The translations under genes were made by a program, and so were the position numbers. DNA of 64,000 nt from assembly GCA_024704765.1 (NCBI GenBank), contig JAKMXF010000005.1, forward strand, positions 62,001-126,000. Direction: 5' to 3'. Under the pieces are notes generated by a model. That model worked only from the letters and a program-made list of their open reading frames with translations. It was not told where the DNA came from and did not search any database. This DNA is from Oopsacas minuta (Eukaryota; Porifera; Hexactinellida; Lyssacinosida; Leucopsacidae). This document shows, piece after piece, positions 22,186 through 33,300 of the stretch (its first letter is position 1; every line of letters starts with the position of its first letter).

Positions 22186-22790
22186 CGGATCCGGAATCTG
22201 TTATCATTTCCCTCAGTAGATCGACCAGAAAGAGCAGTCACGCACTCGTTATTCCACGAACATCGCTGATGAGGGTTATGAAGGAAGACTTCCACTTGTT
22301 CCCCTACCGTATCACTACCTCTCACATTGCTAAAGCAGTCAGGTTTGAAATGTCAAGAATTTTTCAGACAAGATTGAAGCCACCGTACGGCAAAGAAACA
22401 AGTCCTTCCTCTCCCTGCTCTGGAGCTCTGATGAGGCACACTGTTACATGGACGGACAAGTAAACAGTTAAAACATCTTCTGCGCTATCAGAAGCCAAAC
22501 ATTGTTACAACCTGGCCCATTCAGTCCAAGAAAGTCAATGTGTGGTGCCCGCTTTCATAGAGAAGGATAATCGGTCCATTCTTCTTCTTCGAATAAAATG
22601 GGAACCATCAACAGTGAGCGGTACATCGCTGTGTTAGAGCTGTTCTGTCAGCAGCTCCGTATTCAGTATCCACAACTACACAAGAGGATGTGGTTTCAGC
22701 AGGATGGGGCGAGTCCACAGTTGGGGTCGACCAGGGGTACAATTCTCGGCCGGGGCATAGTCGATCTTAGTTCCTCAAGTATAACCTAAG
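22186..22790 (+). pseudogene. DD41D ('rosa'-like) Tc1/mariner transposase relic
   Basis: Homologous to the better-preserved transposase at 27485-28611. LMRVMKEDFHLFPYRI matches that protein's HTH/linker end. WSSDEAHCYMDGQVN (spread over two frames near 22430-22460) is the first catalytic Asp region. RYIAVLELFCQQL and MWFQQDGASP (about 22690-22720) carry the second Asp. The stretch with the third Asp is lost or scrambled beyond 22740. Several frameshifts. Truncated close to the hAT insertion at 22916. Confidence 0.75.
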
Positions 22791-22915
22791 AACTGTTGGA
22801 TTTGGCTCATTCAAAATTCTTCAACCAACTCTTGACGTAGTTCTTCCTAATCAACACTAACACGTCGAGGAAATTGGTAGTGGTAGTGAAGATTTTCTAT
22901 AAGCATGATTTAGAT

Positions 22916-25412
22916 CAGTGCTACTTAACCGATGGGGAATGGGAGATCATTGGGTGGGGAATGGTGCTTCTGAGAAATATTATGTAAAAGTTATTAAATG
23001 TGGGGACATATTCACTAAAATTCTAAATAATATGTCAAGTTGTGCGAATTTAATGAATTCTAAGAATACATTTAAGTGAGATATAACCATGCAAATCCAA
23101 GTGCAATCAAATGCTTTTTCTTTCGCACTAAACTTTGAATGGTATCTTTGCTTATAGTAAATGTTTATTTGGAGATTGACACTACGTAGAAATTCAATCA
23201 ATGTGCCAGTTCTAATTTGGTGAAATTGAACTTGTTTCATACCTGATATTACATATAAATAGTGACCAACTTTCAACAATTATTCAACTCAAATGACTCT
23301 GATTTAGAATTATTTTACATTATTTGGCCTCCTCGACTTCTTAAGTCTCAATTTTCTAACTTTCTTACAGTAATTTATATAAGTCAGTGTTTACCATGTC
23401 ACTGAAGAGAAAGTATCAACAAGATTATCTCAATTTTGGCTTTACATTCCAGGAAAATAATGGTTATCCACTTCCACAATGCGTATTGTGTATGAAAACT
23501 CTTTCGAATTCAAGTATGAAGCCGTACCAACTGAAGCAACATCTCACCACAGTCCACCCGGAGCATTCCAAAAATGATCGAGCTTTCTTTGAGCTGAAGG
23601 AGACTGGATTAAAAAAGGTGAAATTAGACTCCAGTGGTGCATTCCATCAACAGGCAAAGTCAATTGTTCATGCGTCGTATGCCATTGCACTATTGGTGGC
23701 AAAAAACAAGAAACCTCATACAATCGGGGAGACTCTCATAAAGCCCTGCATTCTTGAATGTGCTCGAATAGTCCTCAACAAAGATGCCATTAGCAAGCTG
23801 GAGCAAATATCCATGTCAAACGACACAATCAAGTCAAGGATTGTTGATATGCCTAACAATATCAAACATCAGATAATTACAAAAATACAGGCATCTCCCA
23901 TGTTTGCTATCCAGCTGGACGAGTCTACAGATGTGGCTAATCTTTCTCAATTGATGGTTTTTGCTCGTTATATGAATGGTCCTACGATTGAGGAGGAGTT
24001 TCTATTCTGTAAGCCCTTAGAGACGACAACAAAGGCAGAAGATGTCATGGGCGTAGTCTCAACATTCTTTGGGATATGAATCTTAACTGGAAAAATATAG
24101 TCGGGGTGTGCTCAGATGGAGCACCAGCCATGTTGGGTAGCCGATCTGGTTTTATCTCGCTTGTTAAACACAAGAATCCGAATGTGCTAGTAACCCACTG
24201 TTTTATCCATCGCCAGGCACTGGTCTCTAAAACAATGCCTAGTTCTCTATGTGCTAATTTAGCGATCGTCATTAAAGTAGTCAACTATATCGAAAGCGGA
24301 GCGTCCAATACCAGCTTATTTCGCCAAATTTGTGAAGGAATGGATGCTACCCATCAGTCTCTCTTGTTCCATACGCAGGTACGGTGGTTATCCAAAGGAA
24401 ACATGTTGGCTCGGGTATTTGAACTTAAGGAAGAGGTGGACACCTTTCTTAAGATGAAATGCAAGATGGATCTCCTAACTGAATTTAATAAACCAGAGAT
24501 TGTGTCTCACTTGGCATACCTTGCAGATATCTTTGAAGCTCTAAATGAGCTTAATCGGAAACTTCAGGGCCGAGATACCAACATTATCAGTCACACAAAC
24601 AAGATTAATGCCTTCATCTCCAAAAGTAAACTCTGGAGAAGAAAGATCATGGAAGGCAATACATGTTCTTTTCATCGATTGACAGATGTACTCTGTAATG
24701 AACCCTTTTCTGCACAACTTCACAAAGACATAATGGAGCATCTTGACTGCCTGGGAAGGGAGTTTACTAAATATTTTCCTGGGATTAACACAGAGGATCC
24801 ATTAATTGCTATGGTAAGAAATCCATTCAAGTGTGTGGTCGAGACGATTCCAGAGGATATCCAAGAGGAGTTTCTAGAACTTGTCCATGATTCATTTAGC
24901 AAGGATGAGTTCCAAATTTTTAGTCTCTCTGACTTTGGGCCAAAATGTATTTGGCTTATCCAATCATCAGTAAACAAGCTCTTAAAACTATTCTACCTTT
25001 CTCATCAACTTATCTATGTGAGTCTGGATTTTCAAGCTTACTTGCTATCAAAACAAAGCCTCGAAACAAATTAGAGGTGGAAGATGACCTGAGATGTTCT
25101 ATCTCCTTTACTGAACCCGATATCACCGATCTTGTGCGTAGTAAACAAATACAAAAATCACATTAAAGAATTGAATTACTTATTTACCATTACAAATTTA
25201 GTACTTCCGAAAAATGTACTGAGATGTCATGTTGATTAATTAAAAAATACATTATCTAAATTCAAATATATAAGTTACAAAACTTCTAAAACGAATGGGA
25301 TTATATGGCCGTGTGCTTTTGAATATTTAAATAACATTCATGATTTGGTGAGAAATTGATTGACTAAGTCTTCCAAAGTGGGAAATGGCCCAAAAAAGGT
25401 AAAGAACCGCTG
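22916..25412 (+). mobile_element. hAT transposon (BED-finger type) with 8-bp target duplication
   Basis: The left end CAGTGCTACTTAACC and the right end, reverse complement CAGCGGTTCTTTACC, are hAT-type termini. ATTTAGAT is present immediately outside both ends (22908-22915 and 25413-25420), a perfect 8-bp target site duplication as expected for hAT. Internal structure: 480 bp of 5' sequence, the transposase at 23396-25166 and about 245 bp of 3' sequence. The element is full length with two frameshifts in the gene. Confidence 0.93.
23396..25166 (+). pseudogene. hAT transposase, ZBED5/ZMYM6-like, two frameshifts
   Basis: The protein begins MSLKRKYQQDYLNFGF and carries a BED-type zinc finger (CVLCMKTL...LKQHLTTVH). 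The RNase H-like core starts at FAIQLDESTDVA, with the first catalytic Asp. After a frameshift near 24070 it continues as GVCSDGAPAMLG, with the second Asp, then VTHCFIHRQAL. A long alpha-helical insertion domain follows. One base appears lost near 24936 in a T/G run, after which the frame resumes with AYPIISKQALKTILPFSSTY and a hAT dimerisation region ending at 25166. Proteins of this type have also been domesticated in vertebrates, but here the intact TSD and frameshifts say transposon. With only two lesions it is relatively young. Confidence 0.9.
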
Positions 25413-25420
25413 ATTTAGAT

Positions 25421-25639
25421 AGATTATTGAGAAGCGTATTTATTGTGATATAGTATTTCGCTTTTAAATTTCTTCATTCTAAACCTATCATGTTTTGCTT
25501 TTGAAATAACTCTTAGCATAAATTACATTTAACACCCCTGCTGGACACGGGCCGGGTACTCAACTTATTGGCAAGGTCTGAGAAATGTCCAAGAACGCAA
25601 TAGTGGCCACATTGAGCAGTTCCTTTAAACCCGAAGGTT
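25421..25639. other. Flank between the hAT and the right inverted arm
   Basis: Nothing recognised. Confidence 0.3.
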
Positions 25640-25856
25640 TTCATCTATTTAGCAAATTATACAAAGCACTGGTAAAGCAATTTAATTTAAGTTGGAAATT
25701 AACCAAACGAATTCAGGACAAAGAATTTAGTTCCATTATTTAGCCATGTAAAACCAAGTTAAATTAGTAAAACAATTGACCAATTAAAAGTGGAGCGAAA
25801 TGTCGTGGAACGAAATTTCGGACTTCCTATCAAAATGGATTACAATGGTATGGGGA
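25640..25856 (-). repeat. Right arm of the 200-bp inverted repeat
   Basis: Reverse-complement partner of 21601-21800. Includes CCATTATTTAGCCATGTAAAA and GTCGTGGAACGAAAT. With its partner it may be the long terminal inverted repeat of an older element into which the DD41D copy and the hAT inserted. Confidence 0.7.
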
Positions 25857-26180
25857 GTCTTGTGTATACTACAAATTAGCTATACTGATTTAACATTAAC
25901 ATTTAACATTATCGAGTTCACAGTCCACGAAAAAAGCCTATTGCTACCATTAGGGGGATAGTATAAGCAATTTCGATCTAGTCTCATGAAAATATCAATC
26001 TATAGTAAGCAAAAGTTGAAGAATGGATTAACTCTGTTAAAAGTTACTTAAAAAGTGGTTAGAACTAGTTTGGGTGTTTTGAGACTGTTCAATAGTGGGT
26101 TGGTACTATTCATAATTATTGACCCATCATTTTTGCAAAATTCAATTTGCCTGGTTCTATACTATTAAAACGCAATTCAT
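25857..26180. other. Unassigned AT-rich DNA
   Basis: Nothing recognised apart from a short ATTTAACATT duplication near 25890-25910. Confidence 0.3.
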
Positions 26181-26182
26181 CT

Positions 26183-26241
26183 GTATGTATGTATGTATGT
26201 ATGTATGTATGTATGTATGTATGTATGTATGTATGTATGTA
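26183..26241 (+). repeat. (TATG)n microsatellite
   Basis: About fifteen uninterrupted copies of a 4-bp TATG unit, directly upstream of the Helitron-like sequence. Confidence 0.95.
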
Positions 26242-27115
26242 CATCTATATTATTAAATCTCAATGATTGTTTGTTTGTCCGTTGTCAAGGAATGGATTTA
26301 TGATATACAGTTTTGAAATTTCCGCATAATTATGTACTTATTGTGTTTATCAAGGAAGTAAATAGAATTCAATAAACTTCACCAAATACATCGAACCTGT
26401 TGAATCCGATTTTCACACTTTTGGATTAATCATATGTAAATTTATTGTTGTTTTATTAATATAAAGTAAACATATTTCAAAATTGAGGTAGAATCATACT
26501 TTCAACGACTATCCTGGAGTAATTGAGTATGCTGAATCCGAATATGGCATAGTTTGTTTCTTAGTCCGTTGTTTGTATACATTTATTCTTGTTTTTAGGA
26601 CTATAAAGTAAGCAAATCATTGAAGCATATGATATCTTTTTAAAGAAGCTCAAAACGGCATAATGGATAATAGATTATACTTAATTATTGTCCTACAAAT
26701 ATTTAACTTATTTAGTAAAGGTACTGTTTCGCTTGAAAGTTTATTCATCACGTTAATTTTGTTTCAGATGACAGTAGAAATTGTATGTAGTAACCTAAGT
26801 TACTAAATAGATTCCAGCTAATTTTTCATTTCTAGAATGAATACAAGTAGGCGTAATTAATTAATGCTTAATTTATTACTACATATGTAATACAATTATC
26901 AAACTTTTTATTATACGAATTTCTCTATTGATATTTGGAATAGATATTTGAAAAAGATAATTAAAAAAGAACCAGGATTGCCCTGGTCATTATTCCAGCT
27001 ATGCCTGAAGCTGAGCATAGGCGTTTACTTCGTCAAAACGAATCTCAGGAAGAAAAATCAGAACGTCTCCGGAAACAAAGGGACCCGCAGTGGGCTATTA
27101 TTGCGAATTTCTAGT
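26242..27115 (+). mobile_element. Helitron-like 5' fragment
   Basis: TCTATATTATTAAATCTCAATG followed by TTGTTTGTTTGTCCGTTG is the kind of 5' end common in animal Helitrons, and the next 270 bp recur as a dispersed repeat (16110-16365, part of 54920-55115). At about 26999-27090 a frame reads MPEAEHRRLLRQNESQEEKS, then ERLRKQRD. This resembles the Arg/Glu-rich N-terminal linker of Helitron Rep-helicase proteins. It stops soon after, and no Rep or helicase motif is present. I call it a truncated 5' end; the identification rests on end sequence and this short peptide, so it is moderate only. Confidence 0.5.
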
Positions 27116-27330
27116 ATTAGGGTTTTACGCGTTGAATTTTAGAGATAGGCTTATAAAATACATTATTACGTATAGTTAGTCGACTATTGCGGTTTTTTTG
27201 TTGATTTCAATTTTGTTGTATGACATCAGGTTTTCAATATATGACGTAATCATAATTACCATATATAGTAATATAGAAATCTAGATATACACTAAACTGA
27301 GTTGTTATTATAAGAAATAGAATATGAATA
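27116..27330. other. Unassigned flank of the DD41D element
   Basis: Nothing recognised. Confidence 0.3.
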
Positions 27331-27332
27331 TA

Positions 27333-28699
27333 CCGGGTGTTTCAAAAAAAACAGGCTCCAAAATCATGGAGCTATATTTCAGACGATTCTATGTATTCAG
27401 ATATACCATTGATAACTAGCATAAATATACTACTTTTTAACAATATAACTAAGGGAAAAGGTTGAAATTACTGAAATACCCAACTTATAGCATATGTTCT
27501 AGGTGACCGCCATTAACTTCCATGCATTTTCTTAGTCTTTTCACAAAATTCTTCATTACATCCATGCACACTGACTTTGGAATCTTTCCCATTTCATCCT
27601 TAATGGATATTTTTAGTTCTCTGATGCTCTGGGGTTTGTTAGCATATACTTTATCCTTCAAATAGCCCCAAAGATAGAAATCAGGGGGGCTCAGGTCCGG
27701 GCTATGAGCGACCCACTCAAAGGGGGTCAGTTGACTGATGATTCTGGTTCCAAAGTGGTTTTTAAGCCATTCCCTAGCAATTAATGAGGTATGGGCAGGG
27801 GCTCCATCCTGCTGGAACCATAATTTGGGTAGTAGAGAGGGGTAGAGTGATTCCACTTCTTTCCAGAACTCATTAAGCACCTTGATGTAGCGTTCCTTTG
27901 TCACAGTCACATTTCGACCATTTTCTTCGATGAAAATAGGTCCAATGATGCCTCTCGCCCCAATAGCAGCCCACATGGTGCATCTTTCGGAATGTAATGG
28001 CTTCTGAACTATCTCTGAAGGCTTCTGAGTACCCCAAAATACATTGTTCTTACTATTGACCCGCCCATCCAGCTCAAAATGAGCCTCATCCGAGGTGAAG
28101 AGAAGCCCAGGAATGAGTCACAACTTTCAACTTTGGCGACCAATTTCTCAGCCATAGCTACCCTCTTGACCTTATCTACATTTGATAGCTTCTGGCCAGT
28201 TTGTATTCTATAGGGGAAAAAGGACAAATCTTGTTTCAAGACTCTCCAGAGGGTGGTAGGGGTGATACTAAGAGACTGGCTCCTCTTCCGGATTGACCTT
28301 TTTGGGCTGTTTCCAACTGCCTCCCTGACATCATCAATAACCTCCGCAGTTCTCTTCCTAGGTCTCCCAGAATGAGTTAGACGCTTGGAATCCTTTGTAT
28401 TTAGGTTTAGCACGGTCCCATAAGCCCTACAATGGCTAACCCAGGATTGAATCACACTCTTACAGGGCGAGGAAGCTGCCTCAAACTTTGCATGAAATAA
28501 CTCATTGACCGTCGTAAACGACCCATGTTTGAAGTAGAATTCGACACAGAATATGCGGTGTTCCAACTTCCAATTTGGCATGGATGTATTCACAGGAGTT
28601 GTTTCTGCCATATAGTGAAGAGAAAATATTGCTATAATAGAATACCTGTACATAGAGAGAAAGAGATGTAACTGGGGCCTAATTTTTTGAAACACCCGG
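27333..28699 (-). mobile_element. DD41D Tc1/mariner ('rosa'-like) transposon, full length
   Basis: The termini are CCGGGTGTTTCAAAAAA at 27333 and its reverse complement ending at 28699, flanked on both sides by TA (27331-27332 and 28700-28701). This is the target duplication of the Tc1/mariner superfamily. The element is 1367 bp with one transposase gene on the minus strand filling most of it. The complete ends and a single frameshift make it one of the younger elements in the window. A decayed relative is at 22186-22790. Confidence 0.93.
27485..28611 (-). pseudogene. DD41D Tc1/mariner transposase with one frameshift
   Basis: I take the ATG at 28611 (MAETTPVNTSMPNWKLEH), since the frame runs back into the terminal repeat upstream of it. 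The N-terminus is a two-part HTH; SGRPRKRTAEVIDDVREAVG is the linker between the parts. The frame is lost near 28106-28110, just before the first catalytic segment, which continues in the next frame as FTSDEAHFELDG. The rest (27976-27485) has LWFQQDGAPAHTS and SPDLSPPDFYLWGYLKDKVY. Counting from QQD to PPD gives 41 residues between the second and third catalytic Asp, the DD41D spacing of the rosa group. Repair of one small indel would be needed for a full protein, so this copy is probably inactive. Confidence 0.9.
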
Positions 28700-28701
28700 T
28701 A

Positions 28702-29003
28702 TTATGGCTATGGTAACTGAAGAATAACTAACATACGAATATCTTATTAATGAATTAATGTTAAATGCAAGAAGAATTCATCTATGGAATTTTGAAGGAG
28801 AGAATCTTCACTATCAATATTATTAGTAACGTTTTCACTTGCCTGTTTTTTTACATAATTCTTTTGATGGCCTACTTGATCACAGGTGGAACAAATGATG
28901 ATCTTTCGGTATAACTATAGAATCCGACACCCAAACTTTTTTAATGTAGTCAAAAATCGCTATATGCACCGTTGAAGAACTCGTTGTCAGAAGCTGATAG
29001 AGC
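28702..29003. other. Unique flank left of Ginger copy A, ending in GAGC
   Basis: No gene. The last four bases (29000-29003, GAGC) equal the four bases after the right end of Ginger copy A (34904-34907), a target site duplication. Confidence 0.6.
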
Positions 29004-29220
29004 TGTTGCGTAGGATTTTGACCCGCAATATAACATCCTAATAGCATATCCATAGTGCGAGTCAAATCCTATGATGTAATATATGCGTAGGATTTTGACC
29101 CGCATCAAAATGTATTACACTAATTACAGCCGTAAGATTTTGACCCTCATATAATAAATTATTGTCGGAGGATTTTGACCCGCATATAATGTATTATTGT
29201 TGTAGGATTTTACCCTAAAG
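29004..29220. repeat. Subterminal repeats of Ginger copy A
   Basis: The terminal motif GTAGGATTTTGACCCGCA recurs at 29083-29105, 29131-29150 (GTAAGATTTTGACCCTCAT), 29164-29184 and 29201-29216. One inverted version, GAGTCAAATCCTATG, is near 29058. Only two copies lie at the other end (34866-34903). Clustered subterminal copies of a terminal motif are usually transposase-binding sites; that role is inferred here. Confidence 0.75.
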
Positions 29221-30399
29221 TAATTTTACTTCTCTGTCATTTGACTTTTTCGATTTCCATACACTTTCATTACGTATTACCACTAAATATACATAATGTA
29301 GTTCAACTTTGGACTAGCCATACGTATACGTAACTGAATAAACAAGCCAATTTACAGATGGATTCTAGAAAGTAGTGAATTTGTTTGATAACATGTAAAC
29401 TATGTTCCAACTACGTATAACAAATTTACAATATGTATAATTATCCAACATACCAAAAGTGTACAGTGTATATAAATATTTTACAATAATATTACTTGGA
29501 CAGAAGGTGGTAGGTATTTGATAATTGTATTTAATAACTCATAATAAATAATATAATTTAACATTTCAATCTATATATTGCAATATAATCTATCAAATAA
29601 CAAAATTTTTACAAGCATTAGCATGATAATGAATATTCGGAATATCTTAAGTACGAATTGTAGGCGATTTCATCTTTGCCCATTTCTCTATACTTCCTGA
29701 CAAGCTTTAAGGAATATACCACTGAAATTTGTTCATCTATTGGACAAGCGTAGACTATGCATTTGTTATGGGAGTCTTGGTATAACGTTGATTCACATAT
29801 CGAGTTGAGGTGAAAACCGCGAGCCTCTGGCACGCTGCATACTTCCTGGAAAACACTAGATTTCTATAAACAAAACAAGTCAGCTGCAGTGGCCTCGTCC
29901 TTCCCCTTACAGCCACCCTCTAACGCTAAACGTTTAACGTTAACCTCACCTTGTTTATGTGTGCGGTGTAGGAGTGAGTTTGATGTGATGGCGCCAGATC
30001 ACACCAAATTCAATTCTAAGCTGCAACATAAACGAATATGTACAATAAATCGTAATTTAACAGACACACGAGGAGCTAACGGTTCCCGAATGATCACAAA
30101 CAAGGAAACATTAAAAATATAAAATAGATAAGAAACTCGTGTGTATCAGATTCCATGCTGTATTTCGCATTGGTGTAGACTCGTCAGTTGCGCTATCTTT
30201 CTCGCAATATACTTAGATGGTGGAGTGTGATATTCGCCACTGTGGATGTGCTGTTGCAGGTCGCGTTTCCATTGTTTGGGCTCACCATTATAGGGATTGC
30301 GTTGCCTGAATAACCTCGGGCAGAGGTCCCCACAAGGTTCGATGTACCTTGCCTTTGAGCGCTTTCGAATGATGGAAAAGAGTCGTGAATCGCTAAGAA

Positions 30400-33300
30400 T
30401 TAGTCAGAAGAGTGCAAGAGGTAGAATACAGTATTGAGTGATCCGATGAAAGTGTCACAGTCCCAAAGTTGGATAATTGGTTTTCTCATTCCGTCATATT
30501 TATAGAATTGCCCGTTTTGGTAAAGGATTGAATAGAAGTGTCTATTACTCAATATGCTTAAGCCAGCAAGTTGGTAGTGAAGTGTCCGTTGGTTGTGACT
30601 GATGGTAAAGTGTTTGTCAATATCACTTGCAAAAATGTCTGGCAATTCGGGTAGATGTCCGATTTCAATTGTTAGCATGACAGGTATTGACTTGAATTGA
30701 CCAGATATCCTCTCTAAGACAGCAGTAGTTGATCCACAAGACTTGCATTTAATAGGAACGAGACTTCGATTAACAGATGATTCCAGGTTTGTAATAACGC
30801 CTCCTATATTACTAATCATGGATTGTGTCTCAAGATACTGGTGCATTGGTGGCATTGGAAGATAGTGAAATATTTGTCGTTGCACAAATCTTCTGTTCGC
30901 AAATATTTGATGATGTTACCCTCTGATCTAAAGACATCGTAAGTCCGTATCAATCCTGAGGAATCATAAATAACTTCAAGCCCAATTTTAGTAGCAACAT
31001 ATTCTCGAAGTTTCTCAAGTTCACAATTAGCAGCCAATTCGAATATGTAGTGGAATTCAGCTTCAATATGTGTACTTCCGATTAACTTCAGTGAGTCTAT
31101 GATGGTTGCTTTATTCGAACTAAGAATAGCCAATATATTGTCGATAGAACAGGTGTTAGATTGCACGATGTTGTTATACTCTCCTCCATTTAGGATATGT
31201 ATAAGATCTGATGCATTTTGTATAGATTGTTCTGGTATTTCAATGATCTCATGAGCTTGCTCAGTTGGGAATATTAACTCAATTATTACTGGTAATAGAA
31301 CAGCAATTGGATAGCCAAGATCTTTTCGTGTCTCTTCAAGTATTTCAGTAGGATAGGAGGAACGATATTCTGCGTACCAATTATCGGCTGATACAGCAAG
31401 TTTCTCCTTAATCTCAAAATCTTGTTCGTTGGGTGGATGGTAAGACTATAGTAAAATCAATGAAGTTAGAGATGCAGCTTTTGTAGCGAGTTTCTCATGT
31501 GGTTAGGTTAAGTATGTGTTATTGACAAGGGCTGATAGTATTCGAGGTTTCAATTGAAATAGCTCAGAGTCGATATTTTCATAGGTTGAGTGTTGTTGCG
31601 GTGTTTCAAATGTTTCTTCCATGGTATCCAGGTTCAATATATCATCCAAAGAATCTAAATACAAATAAATATGTGAAATGTAGGATTGCTATTACGTATT
31701 AATCGAATCAATACAGAACACAACTAGTCTATATGTACTTAATCATGGGCTGAGTCAATTAGTTATAGTTCAGTACAATATTGTCTCGCTAATATATTTA
31801 CCGCTAGAAGGGAATTTGCAAGATCTTTTGGACTTCTTTGATTTGCCTGTCTTCGTTCGAACCTGCCGTTTTTCGTTCATGCGAGAATGATATTTTCTTG
31901 ATAGATGGATAGGTAATTTTGTTGTTTTGCTATCTGGATCTTTGCGAGCAACTAGGTGGCTTGGTTTAACTTTCTCTATCGTATATGGCCCCAAATATTT
32001 CTTTGCATCTTTTGTTCCTGGGTGTCGCTTGGCTTTCTTTATATTATGCACAAGTACCTCATCTCCTTCCACAAATTCTGATCTAAAGTTTACACAATAA
32101 TTATACAAAGAATTATAATGTGCCAATTACGTACAGTTTGTAATGATGCTAATGATATAACTAAAAGTAAGTGTTTTGGAATTTAATAATTCATATAATT
32201 GAGGAAACAATAAATTAGTTCCGATTCAAGATTATTTCATATTTATCGGATTATAGAACAGTCAGTGAATTTAATTTAATTTTAGTAAGAGATGATATAT
32301 GAAATTCCAACATGTTACATCACACAAGAATGTGTTTCGTTATTTCTTACCTGTTGTGTTTAACTTTGCTGTCATATGTTTTCTTTTGAACTTTCTGGCC
32401 GGCCTTGATGTTTTTAATAGCAGTCATCCTGTCGGCTTTACGTGTGGAAGAAAGATTTTCTATCCATTCGTTATCAATTATAGGAAAGTCAAATGGGCGT
32501 GGTTCGTTTGCATCCATTTGAATATTCTCATCTTCTGATACTTCTGCCTCTGAGATAACAACTTCGGTTAGTAATCCGGGGTTAGTTGGAGAAGTGATAA
32601 GATTGAGAAGGTTAGATGAATCAAAGTCTCTCCCAAACATGAGATAAAAGGGTGTGTAGCTTGTAGAGATTTTGGTTTGAGTATTTGCTGCCAGTACTGC
32701 TGTCTGTAATTTCTCTGTCCATTTAGTGTCCCCATCAGATTACATCTTGTTGATTTTTCTATTTGTAAAAGTGTTAAATTAATTCAAAGCTATCTAATTA
32801 TAAACGACGTATATTAAACGTATGTAAGGCTTTGAATAGATATATATATATATATTTATACTTAGCATCATTACTCACGTTTTCAATATTCTGTTGTGTG
32901 ACTCAACAAGTCAGTTACTTTGTGGGTGGTATGCTGTGGTTCTTCTGGTGTTGACATTTATCTTTTTGTGAAATTCTTGAAATTCCTATTTTGAAAGTAA
33001 CTAAGAGAACGATAACAATCTACTAAGCGCATGTATTTAGTCTTGTACAACAATAGTTAGAAAGATAAAACGATTAATCTGGTAAATTTTCCATCCGAAG
33101 GTAGTAGGCATTAATTCGGAAATTCTTATTTATTAGTATTTAACATAAATTAAAATCCAATTTTCCACACGGTTCTTAAATATAGCCATCAGGGTGCACA
33201 ATTTCCTACCAGGGTATATATTGAAGCAATGCGCTGACAATTGACAATGCAACATGTTACGTACGTATATCCAATATAGTAAGTTGTTTTGTGTATCGGG

